The position numbers and the translations under genes were made by a program. A DNA stretch of 64,000 nucleotides from Pigmentiphaga sp. H8. Its GTDB lineage: Bacteria; Pseudomonadota; Gammaproteobacteria; Burkholderiales; Burkholderiaceae_B. Of the stretch, positions 48,871-56,134 are shown in pieces. The notes below the pieces were generated by a model that had not been told where the DNA came from, did no database searches, and worked only from the letters and a program-made list of their open reading frames with translations. The first letter of the stretch is position 1; every line of letters begins with the position of its first letter. The stretch lies in assembly GCF_003854895.1 (NCBI RefSeq), contig NZ_CP033966.1, positions 5,642,001 to 5,706,000 of the forward strand. The letters are read 5' to 3'.

Positions 48871-50037
48871 TCAGCCTTTGCACTGGCCCACGTAGGCGTC
48901 GCGCCCGTCGCTGACCACCTTGCGCACGATCTTGGGCGCGAACCCGTTGCCGCTGCGCTCGATCCGCATCAGGTAATAGTCCTGGACGGGATGCCGGTTG
49001 GTGTCGAAGCGGAACTTGCCCCGCAGCGTCTGGAAGTCGGCCTTGGCCAGCGCGGCACGGAAGGCATCGCCCTTGGACAGGTCGCCGTTCACGGCCTTCA
49101 GGGCCGAGGCGATCAAGAGCGCGGTGTCATAGGCCTGCATGCCGTAGTCGGTCGGCTTGCGGCCGTAGGCCTCGGTGAAGGCCTTCACGAAGGCGCTGCT
49201 TTGCGGGTTGTCCATTTCCGTGGTCCACATGCCGACCGTGTAGAGGCCCTCGGCCGACGCCCCCGAAGCGGCCAGCATCCGCCCATCCATCGAGAAGGAC
49301 GGCATCAGCATGGGAACGGTCTTGGTCAACCCCGCGTTCGCATACTGCTTGGCGAAGTTGATGCCCGCGCCGCCCGGATGGAACTGGTAGATCGCGTCGG
49401 GCGCCAGCGAACGCACGCGCGCCATTTCCACCGAAAAGTCCGACTGGTCGAGCTTGGTGTAGATCTCGGCCAGCACCTCGCCCTTGTACGTGCGCTTGAA
49501 ACCGGCCAACGCATCGCGGCCCGCCTGGTAGTTCGGCGCCAGCAGCACCACGCGCTTGTAGCCCAGCTCGTTGGCGGCCGCGCCGCCGGCCGAGTGGTAG
49601 GCATCGTTCTGGAAAGAAGCGACGAAGTAGTTCTTGTCGCACTTCTCGCCGGCGAACGTCGAGGGCCCCGCGTTCAGGCTCACGTAGTAGGCGCCATCGC
49701 GCAGCACGCTAGGCGCCACCGCCGCCAGCACGTTCGAGAAGTTCACGCCGGTATACAGCTTGATGCCCGATTGCAGCATGCGGTCCACGGCCTGCTTGGC
49801 GTTCGCGGGCTTCAGGGCATCGTCCTCGACCACCAGCTCGACCGGCACGCCGCCCAGCTTGCCGCCGCCCTGCTTGATCGCCAGGCTGAAGCCGTCGCGC
49901 TCGTCCTCGCCGATGTAGCCGGCGGGCGTCGACAGGGTGGTGATGAAGCCGATCTTGACCGGCGTCTGGGCTTGCGCCGCGCCGGCGCCCGCGAAAAGGA
50001 GCGCGCACAGTCCGCCCCGGATCATGTTCCTGACCAT
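48871..50037 (-). CDS. livK: Periplasmic ligand-binding protein of the Liv ABC importer (type I)
   Basis: 388 residues with signal peptide cleaved near residue 23 (GAAQA/QTPVKIGF). The mature part is a Peripla_BP_6 protein: IGFITTLSTPAGYIGEDERDGFSLAIKQGG, VELVVEDDALKPANAKQAVDRML, YYVSLNAGPSTFAGEKCDKN, and a C-terminal part with LRGKFRFDTNRHPVQDYYLMRIE. Proteins of this type in aromatic operons bind aromatic acids rather than branched-chain amino acids, and this is likely here given the neighbouring gentisate-type dioxygenase. GGGAACAAC precedes ATG 50037. The gene name is by family, not ligand. Confidence 0.9.
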   Translation of the reverse strand: MVRNMIRGGLCALLFAGAGAAQAQTPVKIGFITTLSTPAGYIGEDERDGFSLAIKQGGGKLGGVPVELVVEDDALKPANAKQAVDRMLQSGIKLYTGVNFSNVLAAVAPSVLRDGAYYVSLNAGPSTFAGEKCDKNYFVASFQNDAYHSAGGAAANELGYKRVVLLAPNYQAGRDALAGFKRTYKGEVLAEIYTKLDQSDFSVEMARVRSLAPDAIYQFHPGGAGINFAKQYANAGLTKTVPMLMPSFSMDGRMLAASGASAEGLYTVGMWTTEMDNPQSSAFVKAFTEAYGRKPTDYGMQAYDTALLIASALKAVNGDLSKGDAFRAALAKADFQTLRGKFRFDTNRHPVQDYYLMRIERSGNGFAPKIVRKVVSDGRDAYVGQCKG

Positions 50038-50076
50038 TGTTGTTCCCTATGGATGTACTGCAACAGCTGGAATGGA

Positions 50077-50092
50077 CCCGCGCGGACGCGGG
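50077..50092. other. Intercistronic hairpin upstream of livK
   Basis: CCCGCG (50077-50082), loop CGGA, CGCGGG (50087-50092); the stem can be extended by imperfect pairs. It lies in the 65-base gap between the FAH gene and livK on the minus strand. There is no T-run in the transcribed (minus) direction, so processing or attenuation is more likely than full termination. Confidence 0.3.
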
Positions 50093-50102
50093 GGTTTGGA
50101 CT

Positions 50103-51014
50103 CTAGACGGCCACCACCGGATGGCGCAGCGTGCCGATCTTCTCGACATGGGCCTCGACCACGTCGCCCGGCCACAGCCATTCCTGCGGCGTGCGGCCGG
50201 CTCCCACGCCCTCGGGCGTGCCGGAGGCGATGATGTCGCCCGCTTCCATGGTCATGGCCGCGCTGATGTCGGCGATCAGGTGCGGCACCTTGAACAGCAT
50301 GTGGCGCGTGTTGGAGCTTTGCTTGGTCACGCCGTTGACGGTCAGGGACAGGTCCAGCACGTGCGGATCGGGGATCTCGTCGGCCGTGACGATGCAGGGG
50401 CCGAACGGGCCGTAGGTGTCCTGGCCCTTGGAGTAGATCCACTGGCCGGCGCGGCGGCAGTCGCGCGCGCTGACGTCGATCATCACGCTGTAGCCGAACA
50501 CGTAGTCCAGCGCATCGGCCTCGGCCACGCGGTGCGTGCGGCGGCCCATGACCACGGCCAGCTCCACTTCCCAGTCCAGCTGCTGGGTGATCTTCGCGTT
50601 GTGCTCGATGGCTTCGCCGGGGCCGATCACGCTGGTGGGCGGCTTCGAGAAGATCACGGGCTTGGTGGGCAGGTCCTTGGAGGTATCCAGCGTGCGGCTG
50701 GATTCTTCCACGTGCTCGACGTAGTTCAGGCCGATGCCGAAGATGTTCTTGCGCGGACGCGGGATGGGCGCCAGCAGGCGCGCGTTCCCGGCCGGGATCG
50801 CCGTGCCCACCGGCCACTTGCCTTCGTGGGCCTTCAGCAGCTCGGTGGCCGACCGCACCGCGTCCGGACCGAGGTCGATGAAGGCCAGCATGTCGTCGGG
50901 CAGCGGCACACCGGCCACGGCCCCCAGGCGGGCCAGGTCCACCACGCGGTCGCCCACCACCGCCCCCAGGCGGGCTTGCTCGGCGGTGGTGGTGCGGTAG
51001 GTCACAAGACGCAT
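50103..51014 (-). CDS. Fumarylpyruvate/acylpyruvate hydrolase-like FAH-family enzyme
   Basis: 303 residues. N-terminal cap domain (MRLVTYRTTTAEQARLGAVV) and a FAH catalytic domain: NIFGIGLNYVEHVEESSR, VIFSKPPTSVIGPGEAIEHN, QLDWEVELAVVMGR (metal Glu pair), VMIDVSARDCRR (Asp), and IIASGTPEGVGAGRTP. These fit hydrolases of 2,4-diketo acids such as fumarylpyruvate and maleylpyruvate. Start ATG 51014 with GGAGAACAGAA upstream. It follows the gentisate-type dioxygenase, whose product it would cleave to pyruvate and a C4 acid. No maleylpyruvate isomerase gene is present in the window, so direct hydrolysis of maleylpyruvate is possible. Confidence 0.9.
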   Translation of the reverse strand: MRLVTYRTTTAEQARLGAVVGDRVVDLARLGAVAGVPLPDDMLAFIDLGPDAVRSATELLKAHEGKWPVGTAIPAGNARLLAPIPRPRKNIFGIGLNYVEHVEESSRTLDTSKDLPTKPVIFSKPPTSVIGPGEAIEHNAKITQQLDWEVELAVVMGRRTHRVAEADALDYVFGYSVMIDVSARDCRRAGQWIYSKGQDTYGPFGPCIVTADEIPDPHVLDLSLTVNGVTKQSSNTRHMLFKVPHLIADISAAMTMEAGDIIASGTPEGVGAGRTPQEWLWPGDVVEAHVEKIGTLRHPVVAV

Positions 51015-51055
51015 TTCTGTTCTCCGTAAGGTCGCGCGAGGCGACAAGAATCCCG

Positions 51056-51074
51056 CCGCGGGCCGGACCCGCGG
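51056..51074. other. Intercistronic hairpin between gentisate-type dioxygenase and FAH gene
   Basis: CCGCGGG (51056-51062), loop CCGGA, CCCGCGG (51068-51074), a perfect 7-bp GC stem. It lies in the 89-base gap between the two genes on the minus strand. No T-run follows in the transcribed direction. May set the expression ratio of the first gene to the rest of the operon. Confidence 0.35.
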
Positions 51075-51103
51075 TGTATGACAAGCATCGAATCAGGGGT
51101 GGA

Positions 51104-52225
51104 CTAGCCGATCAGCGGTTGGTGGCCATCGTTTTCCGCCAGCGCTTCCTCGCGGTAAAGCTTGAGCGCATGCATGACCGGCAGGTCGTTGAAGCAGAAC
51201 AGGCAGGCGTCGTCGCGGTCGGACGCGTTGGCATGTTCGTGGAAGGCCCAGGACGGCACGCAGAAGATGTCGCGCTCCTGCCAGTCGTAGCGGCGGCCGT
51301 TGATGATGGAATAGCCCTTGCCCTTGGCCACCTGGTAGAGGAAGCTGCCCGTATGCCGGTGGGCCTTGGTCTTTTCGCCGGGGCGCAGCATCTGCATGCT
51401 GGCGCCCATGGTCGCCATGACCGGGCCGCCGGTGGCGGGGTTGGTGTAGTTCATCAGCACGCCGTCGTACGGGCTGCCGTCGGTGGTCGCGGCGTAGCGC
51501 CGCAGGGCTTCGTAGGTGGGTTCCCACTCGTACTTGAACAGCGGCGAATACGGCTTGTTCCAGGTCTCGCCATGGGGCCGCAGCGCCACCCCGCCCCAGG
51601 CCGCGGTGGAATCGTCCACCGGGTGGGTCACGGCCTGGTTCAGGTCCGGATGCACCGCGTAGAAGCCCGCTTCCAGCGCGTTGACCAGCGGAATGTCCAG
51701 GCCGTCCTGCCAGATGCAGGGCGTGCCGTCCCCGCTCACGCCATGTTCGTGCCAGGTGCCGTTGGGCGTCAGCACGAAGTCGTTCGCGCCCAGCGTCATC
51801 TTGTGGCCGTCGACGATGGTGTAGGCGCCGCTGCCCTCCATGATGAAGCGCAGCGCGCTGGAGGAATGGCAGTGGGCCGAGGCGACCTCGCCGGGATGCA
51901 TGACCTGCAGCCCCGAGTACAGCCAGCCCACCGCCGCCGACACCTCGCGCCGGCCGGGGTTGTTCAGGTAGACGACCCGGCGGCCGGCCTGCTCCGGCGT
52001 GACCAGGTCCACCGAGCGCAGCACGTGCTCGCGCAGGTCGCGGTAGCGCCAGACCACCGGCACCGAGTCCGACTTGGGCTGCCAGGGCTCGATCTTGTTG
52101 GCGACGGTCCAGAGCGCGCCGGTCTCGTGCCTGGCCAGTTCCTCGTAGTACGCCACCAGCTCCGGGGTGTCGCCCACATTGGCCCTGCCGATCACCTCTT
52201 CCCGATACGCATCGTGTCGCGCCAT
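51104..52225 (-). CDS. Gentisate 1,2-dioxygenase-like double-cupin ring-cleavage enzyme
   Basis: 373 residues with two cupin halves. The N-terminal half has SAHCHSSSALRFIMEGSGAYTIVDG and TPNGTWHEHG, giving the His-x-His plus third His for Fe(II); the C-terminal half has AHRHTGSFLYQVAKGKGYSI and PSWAFHEHAN. Gentisate, 1-hydroxy-2-naphthoate and salicylate 1,2-dioxygenases share this layout, so the exact substrate is open. Start chosen at ATG 52225, with GGAG 6 bases upstream; the ATG at 52237 has no Shine-Dalgarno and lies next to the operator. First gene of the nine-gene minus operon. Confidence 0.88.
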   Translation of the reverse strand: MARHDAYREEVIGRANVGDTPELVAYYEELARHETGALWTVANKIEPWQPKSDSVPVVWRYRDLREHVLRSVDLVTPEQAGRRVVYLNNPGRREVSAAVGWLYSGLQVMHPGEVASAHCHSSSALRFIMEGSGAYTIVDGHKMTLGANDFVLTPNGTWHEHGVSGDGTPCIWQDGLDIPLVNALEAGFYAVHPDLNQAVTHPVDDSTAAWGGVALRPHGETWNKPYSPLFKYEWEPTYEALRRYAATTDGSPYDGVLMNYTNPATGGPVMATMGASMQMLRPGEKTKAHRHTGSFLYQVAKGKGYSIINGRRYDWQERDIFCVPSWAFHEHANASDRDDACLFCFNDLPVMHALKLYREEALAENDGHQPLIG

Positions 52226-52244
52226 GCCGGACTCCATTTTTTAT

Positions 52245-52261
52245 AAAAGATTTTATCTTTT
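52245..52261. promoter_or_regulatory. Inverted repeat AAAAGAT-TTT-ATCTTTT upstream of the gentisate operon
   Basis: Perfect 7-bp arms around a 3-base centre, 20 bases from the chosen start of the first gene. It lies in a short AT-rich stretch (52236-52275) within a 207-base gap. The GntR at the end of the operon (43579-44370) is the natural candidate binder. A -10-like TATAAA overlaps its promoter-proximal flank on the minus strand. Confidence 0.5.
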
Positions 52262-52344
52262 CGAAATAATAGATCGCGATCCGCCGCCGCCACAACCAGA
52301 CCCTACCTATCGTTTACCCGGAAACAAACCCCCTATCCGCAAAA

Positions 52345-52360
52345 TGTCCAGTGCCGGACA
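52345..52360. promoter_or_regulatory. Short inverted repeat TGTCC-N6-GGACA upstream of sulfatase
   Basis: Five-base perfect arms about 73 bases upstream of the sulfatase ATG at 52433. Could be a site for the AraC regulator at the end of that operon, but the arms are short and such repeats can arise by chance. The rest of this gap (52262-52432) shows no clear promoter to my reading. Confidence 0.25.
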
Positions 52361-52432
52361 GGCGTGGCCCGATTCGGATTGCCGCCCCCATGGCGCATCT
52401 CTACATTGCGCTGACGAAACCGCGGACGCCCC

Positions 52433-54025
52433 ATGCGACAGCCCAACATCCTGCTCATCATGACGGACCAGCACCGGGCCGACCACCTCGGGTGCTACGG
52501 CAACCGGCAGGTCCGCACGCCCCACATCGACGGCATCGCCGCGAAGGGAACGCTGTTCGACCGCTTCTACGTCGCCTCGCCGATCTGCATGCCCAACCGC
52601 AGCACGCTGATGACCGGCCGCATGCCGTCGCTGCACGGCGTCCGACATAACGGCATCCCGCTGCGCCTGGACGACACGACCTTCGCCACCCTGCTGGGCG
52701 CGCGCGGCTACCGCACCGCGCTGATCGGCAAGAGCCATCTGCAGAACATGCAGGACATCCCGCCGCTGGTCCAGCGCGCGCCGCACGAGGGCCGGACCGT
52801 GGTCGAGGCCCATCCCGACGCCACCGGCGACCGCCGCGACGGCGCGGCCTACGAACAGGAACTCGCCAGCCGCTGGCGGGACCCGGCGCATCGCATCCGG
52901 CTGCCCTACTACGGCTTCGATCACGTCGAGCTGTGCATGGAGCACGGCGACGAGGCCTTCGGCGACTACCAGCGCTGGCTGGCGCAGCGCCTGCCCGGTG
53001 CCGAAAGCCTGCGCGGCCGCCGGCACGCCCAGGCCGACGACCGCTACGTCACTCCCCAGGCCTGGCGCACGCGCCTGCCCGAAGCGTGCTACCCCAGCCG
53101 CTACATCGCCGAGCGCGGCGCCGCCTATCTGGAAGCGCACGCGGCGCGCGGCGCGGCGCAGCCCTTCTTCCTGAAATGTTCGTTCCCGGACCCGCACCAT
53201 CCCTTCACGCCGCCCGGCCGGTACTGGGATATGTACGACCCCCGGGACATCGCCGTTCCGCCCACCTGTGCCCCGCCGGCGGCCGACGCGCCGCCTCATC
53301 TGCGCTGGCTGCACGACGAGCGCGCCGCCGGCCGGGCGAACCTGGACACGCCGCGCGTGGTGGCCGTCACACCGCGCGAGGCGCGGGAAGCCATCGCGCT
53401 GAGCTACGGCATGATCACGCTGGTGGACGACTGCATCGGCCAGATCCTGCAAGCGCTGGAAGCCACCGGGCAGGCCGGCGACACCATCGTGGTCTTCACC
53501 AGCGACCACGGCGATTTCATGGGCGACCACGGCCTGCTGTTCAAGGGCCCGCTGCATTACCAGGGGCTGGTGCGCGTGCCCTTCATCTGGGCCGACCCGC
53601 GCGTCCCGGGAGGACGGCGCAGCGCCGCCCTGCACGGCACGCTGGACCTGGCGCAGACCCTGCTGCACCGCACCGACACGGCGCCCTACCACGACATCCA
53701 GGGCATCAGCCTGCTGCCCGCGCTGGACGACCCCGGCTGGCAAGGACACGACGCCGTCCTGATCGAGGACGAGATCCAGCGCGTGTTCGGCGGCTTCGAC
53801 AGCCCGGTCCGGCTGCGCACGCTGATCACCCGCCGGTGGCGGCTGAGCGTCTACCTGGGCGCCGAGTGGGGAGAGCTGTACGACCTCGAGAACGATCCGC
53901 ACGAACGCGTGAACCTGTGGCACGACCCGCGCCACGCGGATACCCGCGCGGGCTTGATGGAAGCCCTCGTCCGGAAAATGATGGCCCTGGCCAGCCGTTC
54001 CCCCCTGCCCACCCGCATCGCGTAG
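52433..54025 (+). CDS. Type I sulfatase, CMPNR type, no signal peptide
   Basis: 530 residues. Metal-binding ILLIMTDQHRADHLGCYG; formylglycine motif C52-M-P-N-R56 in SPICMPNRSTLMTGR; FTSDHGDFMGDHGLLFKGPLH; GKSHLQNMQD with active-site Lys. Very similar in motif detail to the sulfatase at 22649 (GKSHLQNM, LPYYGFDH, ELCMEHGDE against ELCLEHGDE, SFPDPHHPFTPPGRYWDMY), so the two are recent paralogs. No signal peptide, so cytoplasmic. Followed by its Bug receptor (63 bases) and an AraC regulator, the third distinct gene order for a sulfatase-Bug pair in this window. Confidence 0.92.
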   Translation: MRQPNILLIMTDQHRADHLGCYGNRQVRTPHIDGIAAKGTLFDRFYVASPICMPNRSTLMTGRMPSLHGVRHNGIPLRLDDTTFATLLGARGYRTALIGKSHLQNMQDIPPLVQRAPHEGRTVVEAHPDATGDRRDGAAYEQELASRWRDPAHRIRLPYYGFDHVELCMEHGDEAFGDYQRWLAQRLPGAESLRGRRHAQADDRYVTPQAWRTRLPEACYPSRYIAERGAAYLEAHAARGAAQPFFLKCSFPDPHHPFTPPGRYWDMYDPRDIAVPPTCAPPAADAPPHLRWLHDERAAGRANLDTPRVVAVTPREAREAIALSYGMITLVDDCIGQILQALEATGQAGDTIVVFTSDHGDFMGDHGLLFKGPLHYQGLVRVPFIWADPRVPGGRRSAALHGTLDLAQTLLHRTDTAPYHDIQGISLLPALDDPGWQGHDAVLIEDEIQRVFGGFDSPVRLRTLITRRWRLSVYLGAEWGELYDLENDPHERVNLWHDPRHADTRAGLMEALVRKMMALASRSPLPTRIA

Positions 54026-54026
54026 A

Positions 54027-54049
54027 CCGCCCCGCCGGATGGCGGGCGG
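54027..54049. other. Intercistronic hairpin between sulfatase and Bug genes
   Basis: CCGCCCCGCC (54027-54036), loop GGAT, GGCGGGCGG (54041-54049): a 9-bp GC stem with one bulged C, starting immediately after the sulfatase stop. No T-run follows. It may protect or terminate part of the transcript, changing the sulfatase to receptor ratio. Confidence 0.35.
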
Positions 54050-54088
54050 CCCCGACAACCCCGTAGGAACCTCACACGGAGATTCACC

Positions 54089-55084
54089 ATGGTCTGGCCC
54101 CTTACCTTCCCCCGGCTGGGACGCCTCCTGCTCTGGACATCGATCGGCGCCTTCGCGCTGGCCGCCAACGGCAGCCGCGCCCAGGGATGGCCCACCGGCC
54201 CCGTCAGCATCATCGTGCCCTCATCCCCCGGCAGCGGCCCCGACGTGCTCGCGCGCAGCCTGGGCGAGCGGCTGGCCGCGGCCACGCAATCGACCGTCAT
54301 CGTCGAGAACAAGCCCGGCGCCAACGGCGTGATCGGCACCGCCGCCGTGGCCAACGCGCCGCCCAACGGCGCCGCGCTGCTGCTTTACGATCGCCTGACC
54401 CTGACGGTCAACCCCGCGCTGCTGGCCAAGCTTCCCTACAACCCCAGGGATCTCGTCGGCGTCACCGACGTCGCCAGCGTCGACCTGGTATTCGTCTGCC
54501 GCGCGAACGCGCCCTACAAGACCTGGGACGAGATGCTGGCGTTCGCCCGTGGCAAGGCCGGCGCGCTGACGGTGGGCACGGCGGGCATCGGCAGCGTGCA
54601 TCACCTCAGCCTGGAACTGATCAAGCGGCACTACGGCATCGGCATGGTCGACGTCCCCTACCGGGGCATCGCGCCGGCCGTGGCCGGCCTGCTGGGAGGC
54701 GAACTCGGCTGTGTCATCACCGGCCAGGAAACCGTGCTCGAGCACATCCGTTCGGGCAGGCTGCGGGCGCTGGCCATCGGCGCCGCGCAGCGATCGCCGC
54801 TGCTGCCCGACGTTCCCACCCTGCGCGAAGTGGGTGCGCCGGACGATCTCCTGATCCCCACCCACTTCACCCTGTTCGTCCATGCCGCCACGCCCCGGAG
54901 CACGGTGGACCGCATGCAGGAGAAAGTAGCCGAGGCCCTGCGCAACCGCGCGCTCATCGACCGCTTCGCCGAACGCGGGCTGATCGTGGCGCCCAGCAAC
55001 CCGGACAAGGTCGCTCAGGCCATGGCCCGGGAGCAGGAGCGCTTCACGAAACTGATACGCGACGCCGGCATCAAGATGGAGTAG
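54089..55084 (+). CDS. Bug/TctC-type periplasmic receptor paired with the fourth sulfatase
   Basis: 331 residues; signal peptide cleaved near residue 31 (NGSRA/QGWPTGP). First ligand loop PSSPGSGPDVLAR, again PGSxPD in place of PGGxSD. Second loop PGANGVIGTAAVA. The usual DGYTLL segment is NGAALLLYDRLT, an additional change near the ligand site. ATG 54089 follows a CACACGGAGATTCACC stretch. It lies between the sulfatase and the AraC gene (43-base gap). Confidence 0.92.
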   Translation: MVWPLTFPRLGRLLLWTSIGAFALAANGSRAQGWPTGPVSIIVPSSPGSGPDVLARSLGERLAAATQSTVIVENKPGANGVIGTAAVANAPPNGAALLLYDRLTLTVNPALLAKLPYNPRDLVGVTDVASVDLVFVCRANAPYKTWDEMLAFARGKAGALTVGTAGIGSVHHLSLELIKRHYGIGMVDVPYRGIAPAVAGLLGGELGCVITGQETVLEHIRSGRLRALAIGAAQRSPLLPDVPTLREVGAPDDLLIPTHFTLFVHAATPRSTVDRMQEKVAEALRNRALIDRFAERGLIVAPSNPDKVAQAMAREQERFTKLIRDAGIKME

Positions 55085-55127
55085 GCTCGAAGGCGATCGG
55101 CGCGGCGCCGGCGCAAGGGAGCAAGAC

Positions 55128-56117
55128 ATGGCAGGCGGATTTCTCGCCCACTCGGAAAACGTGCTCAAGAACCACGTCCTGCTGTCCTCGTCGGACCTGG
55201 ACGAGGTCCGCTCGGGCGTGGCCGGCGTGCTGAACGAACACCGGCTGACCCCGCGCGCCAGCCACCTGGACGCGCGCCTGTACGGCGCCGTCACGGCCGG
55301 CCTGCAGATGTGCCTGCTGGAATACGGCGGCGCCGTGGCGGTGGAAACCGCGCCGTCGCGCGACTTCCTGCTGGTCCAGTCCGCGCTGCGCGGCGAAGTA
55401 AGCGTCCGGTGCCGGGAAGGGCAATGGTCCCTGCGGCCGGGCGACACTCTGATCATGCCCTCGAACGTTTCCCTGGAGCTGGAGTGGGGAACTGCGACCA
55501 CGCAGTTGCTGATCAAGATTCCCAAGGCGCTGCTGTACGAGGTGTATGAACATCTGACCGGCAGGCCGGTCGACGATCCGATCGACTTCGCCCGCGAGAT
55601 CCCCCTGGACACCGCGCCCGCCCAGGGGCTGCGCACGCTGATCGAGTATTTCTGTTCCCACCTGGCCGCGCCGGGCGGCCCGATGGGGCTGAAGATCGCA
55701 CAGCAGGCCCTGGTCGGGCACCTGCTGAACTCGCAGGTCCAGGGCTTGCGCGACCGGCCGGCGCCGGATGCCCGCCGGGTATTGCCGCGCTGCGTGCGGC
55801 GCGCCCAGGAATTCATGGAATCCTGCGTACAGGACGCCGTCTCCCTGCAGGACATCGCCAACCATGCCGGGGTCAGCGTACGCACGCTTTCCCGGGCTTA
55901 CCAGGACCAGCACGGCGTCAGCCCCATGGCCGCGCTGCGCGCCATGCGCCTGCAAAGGATCCGCGACGAACTCAAGGGCGGCAGGGCGGACAGCGTGTCG
56001 GAAGTGGCGTATCGCTGGGGCTATCCGCACCTGGGTCGCTTCGCCGCGGCCTATCGGGAACGTTACGGCGAATCCCCCAACGAGACCTTGCGCCGGCAGG
56101 CGCGCGGGCAACCCTGA
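55128..56117 (+). CDS. AraC/XylS-family transcriptional regulator
   Basis: 329 residues. A ~200-residue N-terminal domain of the AraC-binding-like type (SVRCREGQWSLRPGDTLIMP) would bind the effector. The C-terminal AraC domain has two helix-turn-helices: VSLQDIANHAGVSVRTLSRA and VSEVAYRWGYPHLGRFAAAY, the latter followed by RERYGESPNETLRRQ. Typical AraC activators respond to a carboxylate or aromatic. GGGAGCAAGAC precedes ATG 55128. It likely activates the sulfatase-Bug operon of which it is the last gene, and could also control the convergent dioxygenase operon. Confidence 0.9.
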   Translation: MAGGFLAHSENVLKNHVLLSSSDLDEVRSGVAGVLNEHRLTPRASHLDARLYGAVTAGLQMCLLEYGGAVAVETAPSRDFLLVQSALRGEVSVRCREGQWSLRPGDTLIMPSNVSLELEWGTATTQLLIKIPKALLYEVYEHLTGRPVDDPIDFAREIPLDTAPAQGLRTLIEYFCSHLAAPGGPMGLKIAQQALVGHLLNSQVQGLRDRPAPDARRVLPRCVRRAQEFMESCVQDAVSLQDIANHAGVSVRTLSRAYQDQHGVSPMAALRAMRLQRIRDELKGGRADSVSEVAYRWGYPHLGRFAAAYRERYGESPNETLRRQARGQP

Positions 56118-56134
56118 GCGGGCCGCCCCGGCCC

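Noticed and set aside
45490..50037. Leucine/isoleucine/valine importer
   Set aside because: The family is right, but the operon encodes ring cleavage and a nitrilase, so the ligand is more likely an aromatic compound; gene names are given by family only.
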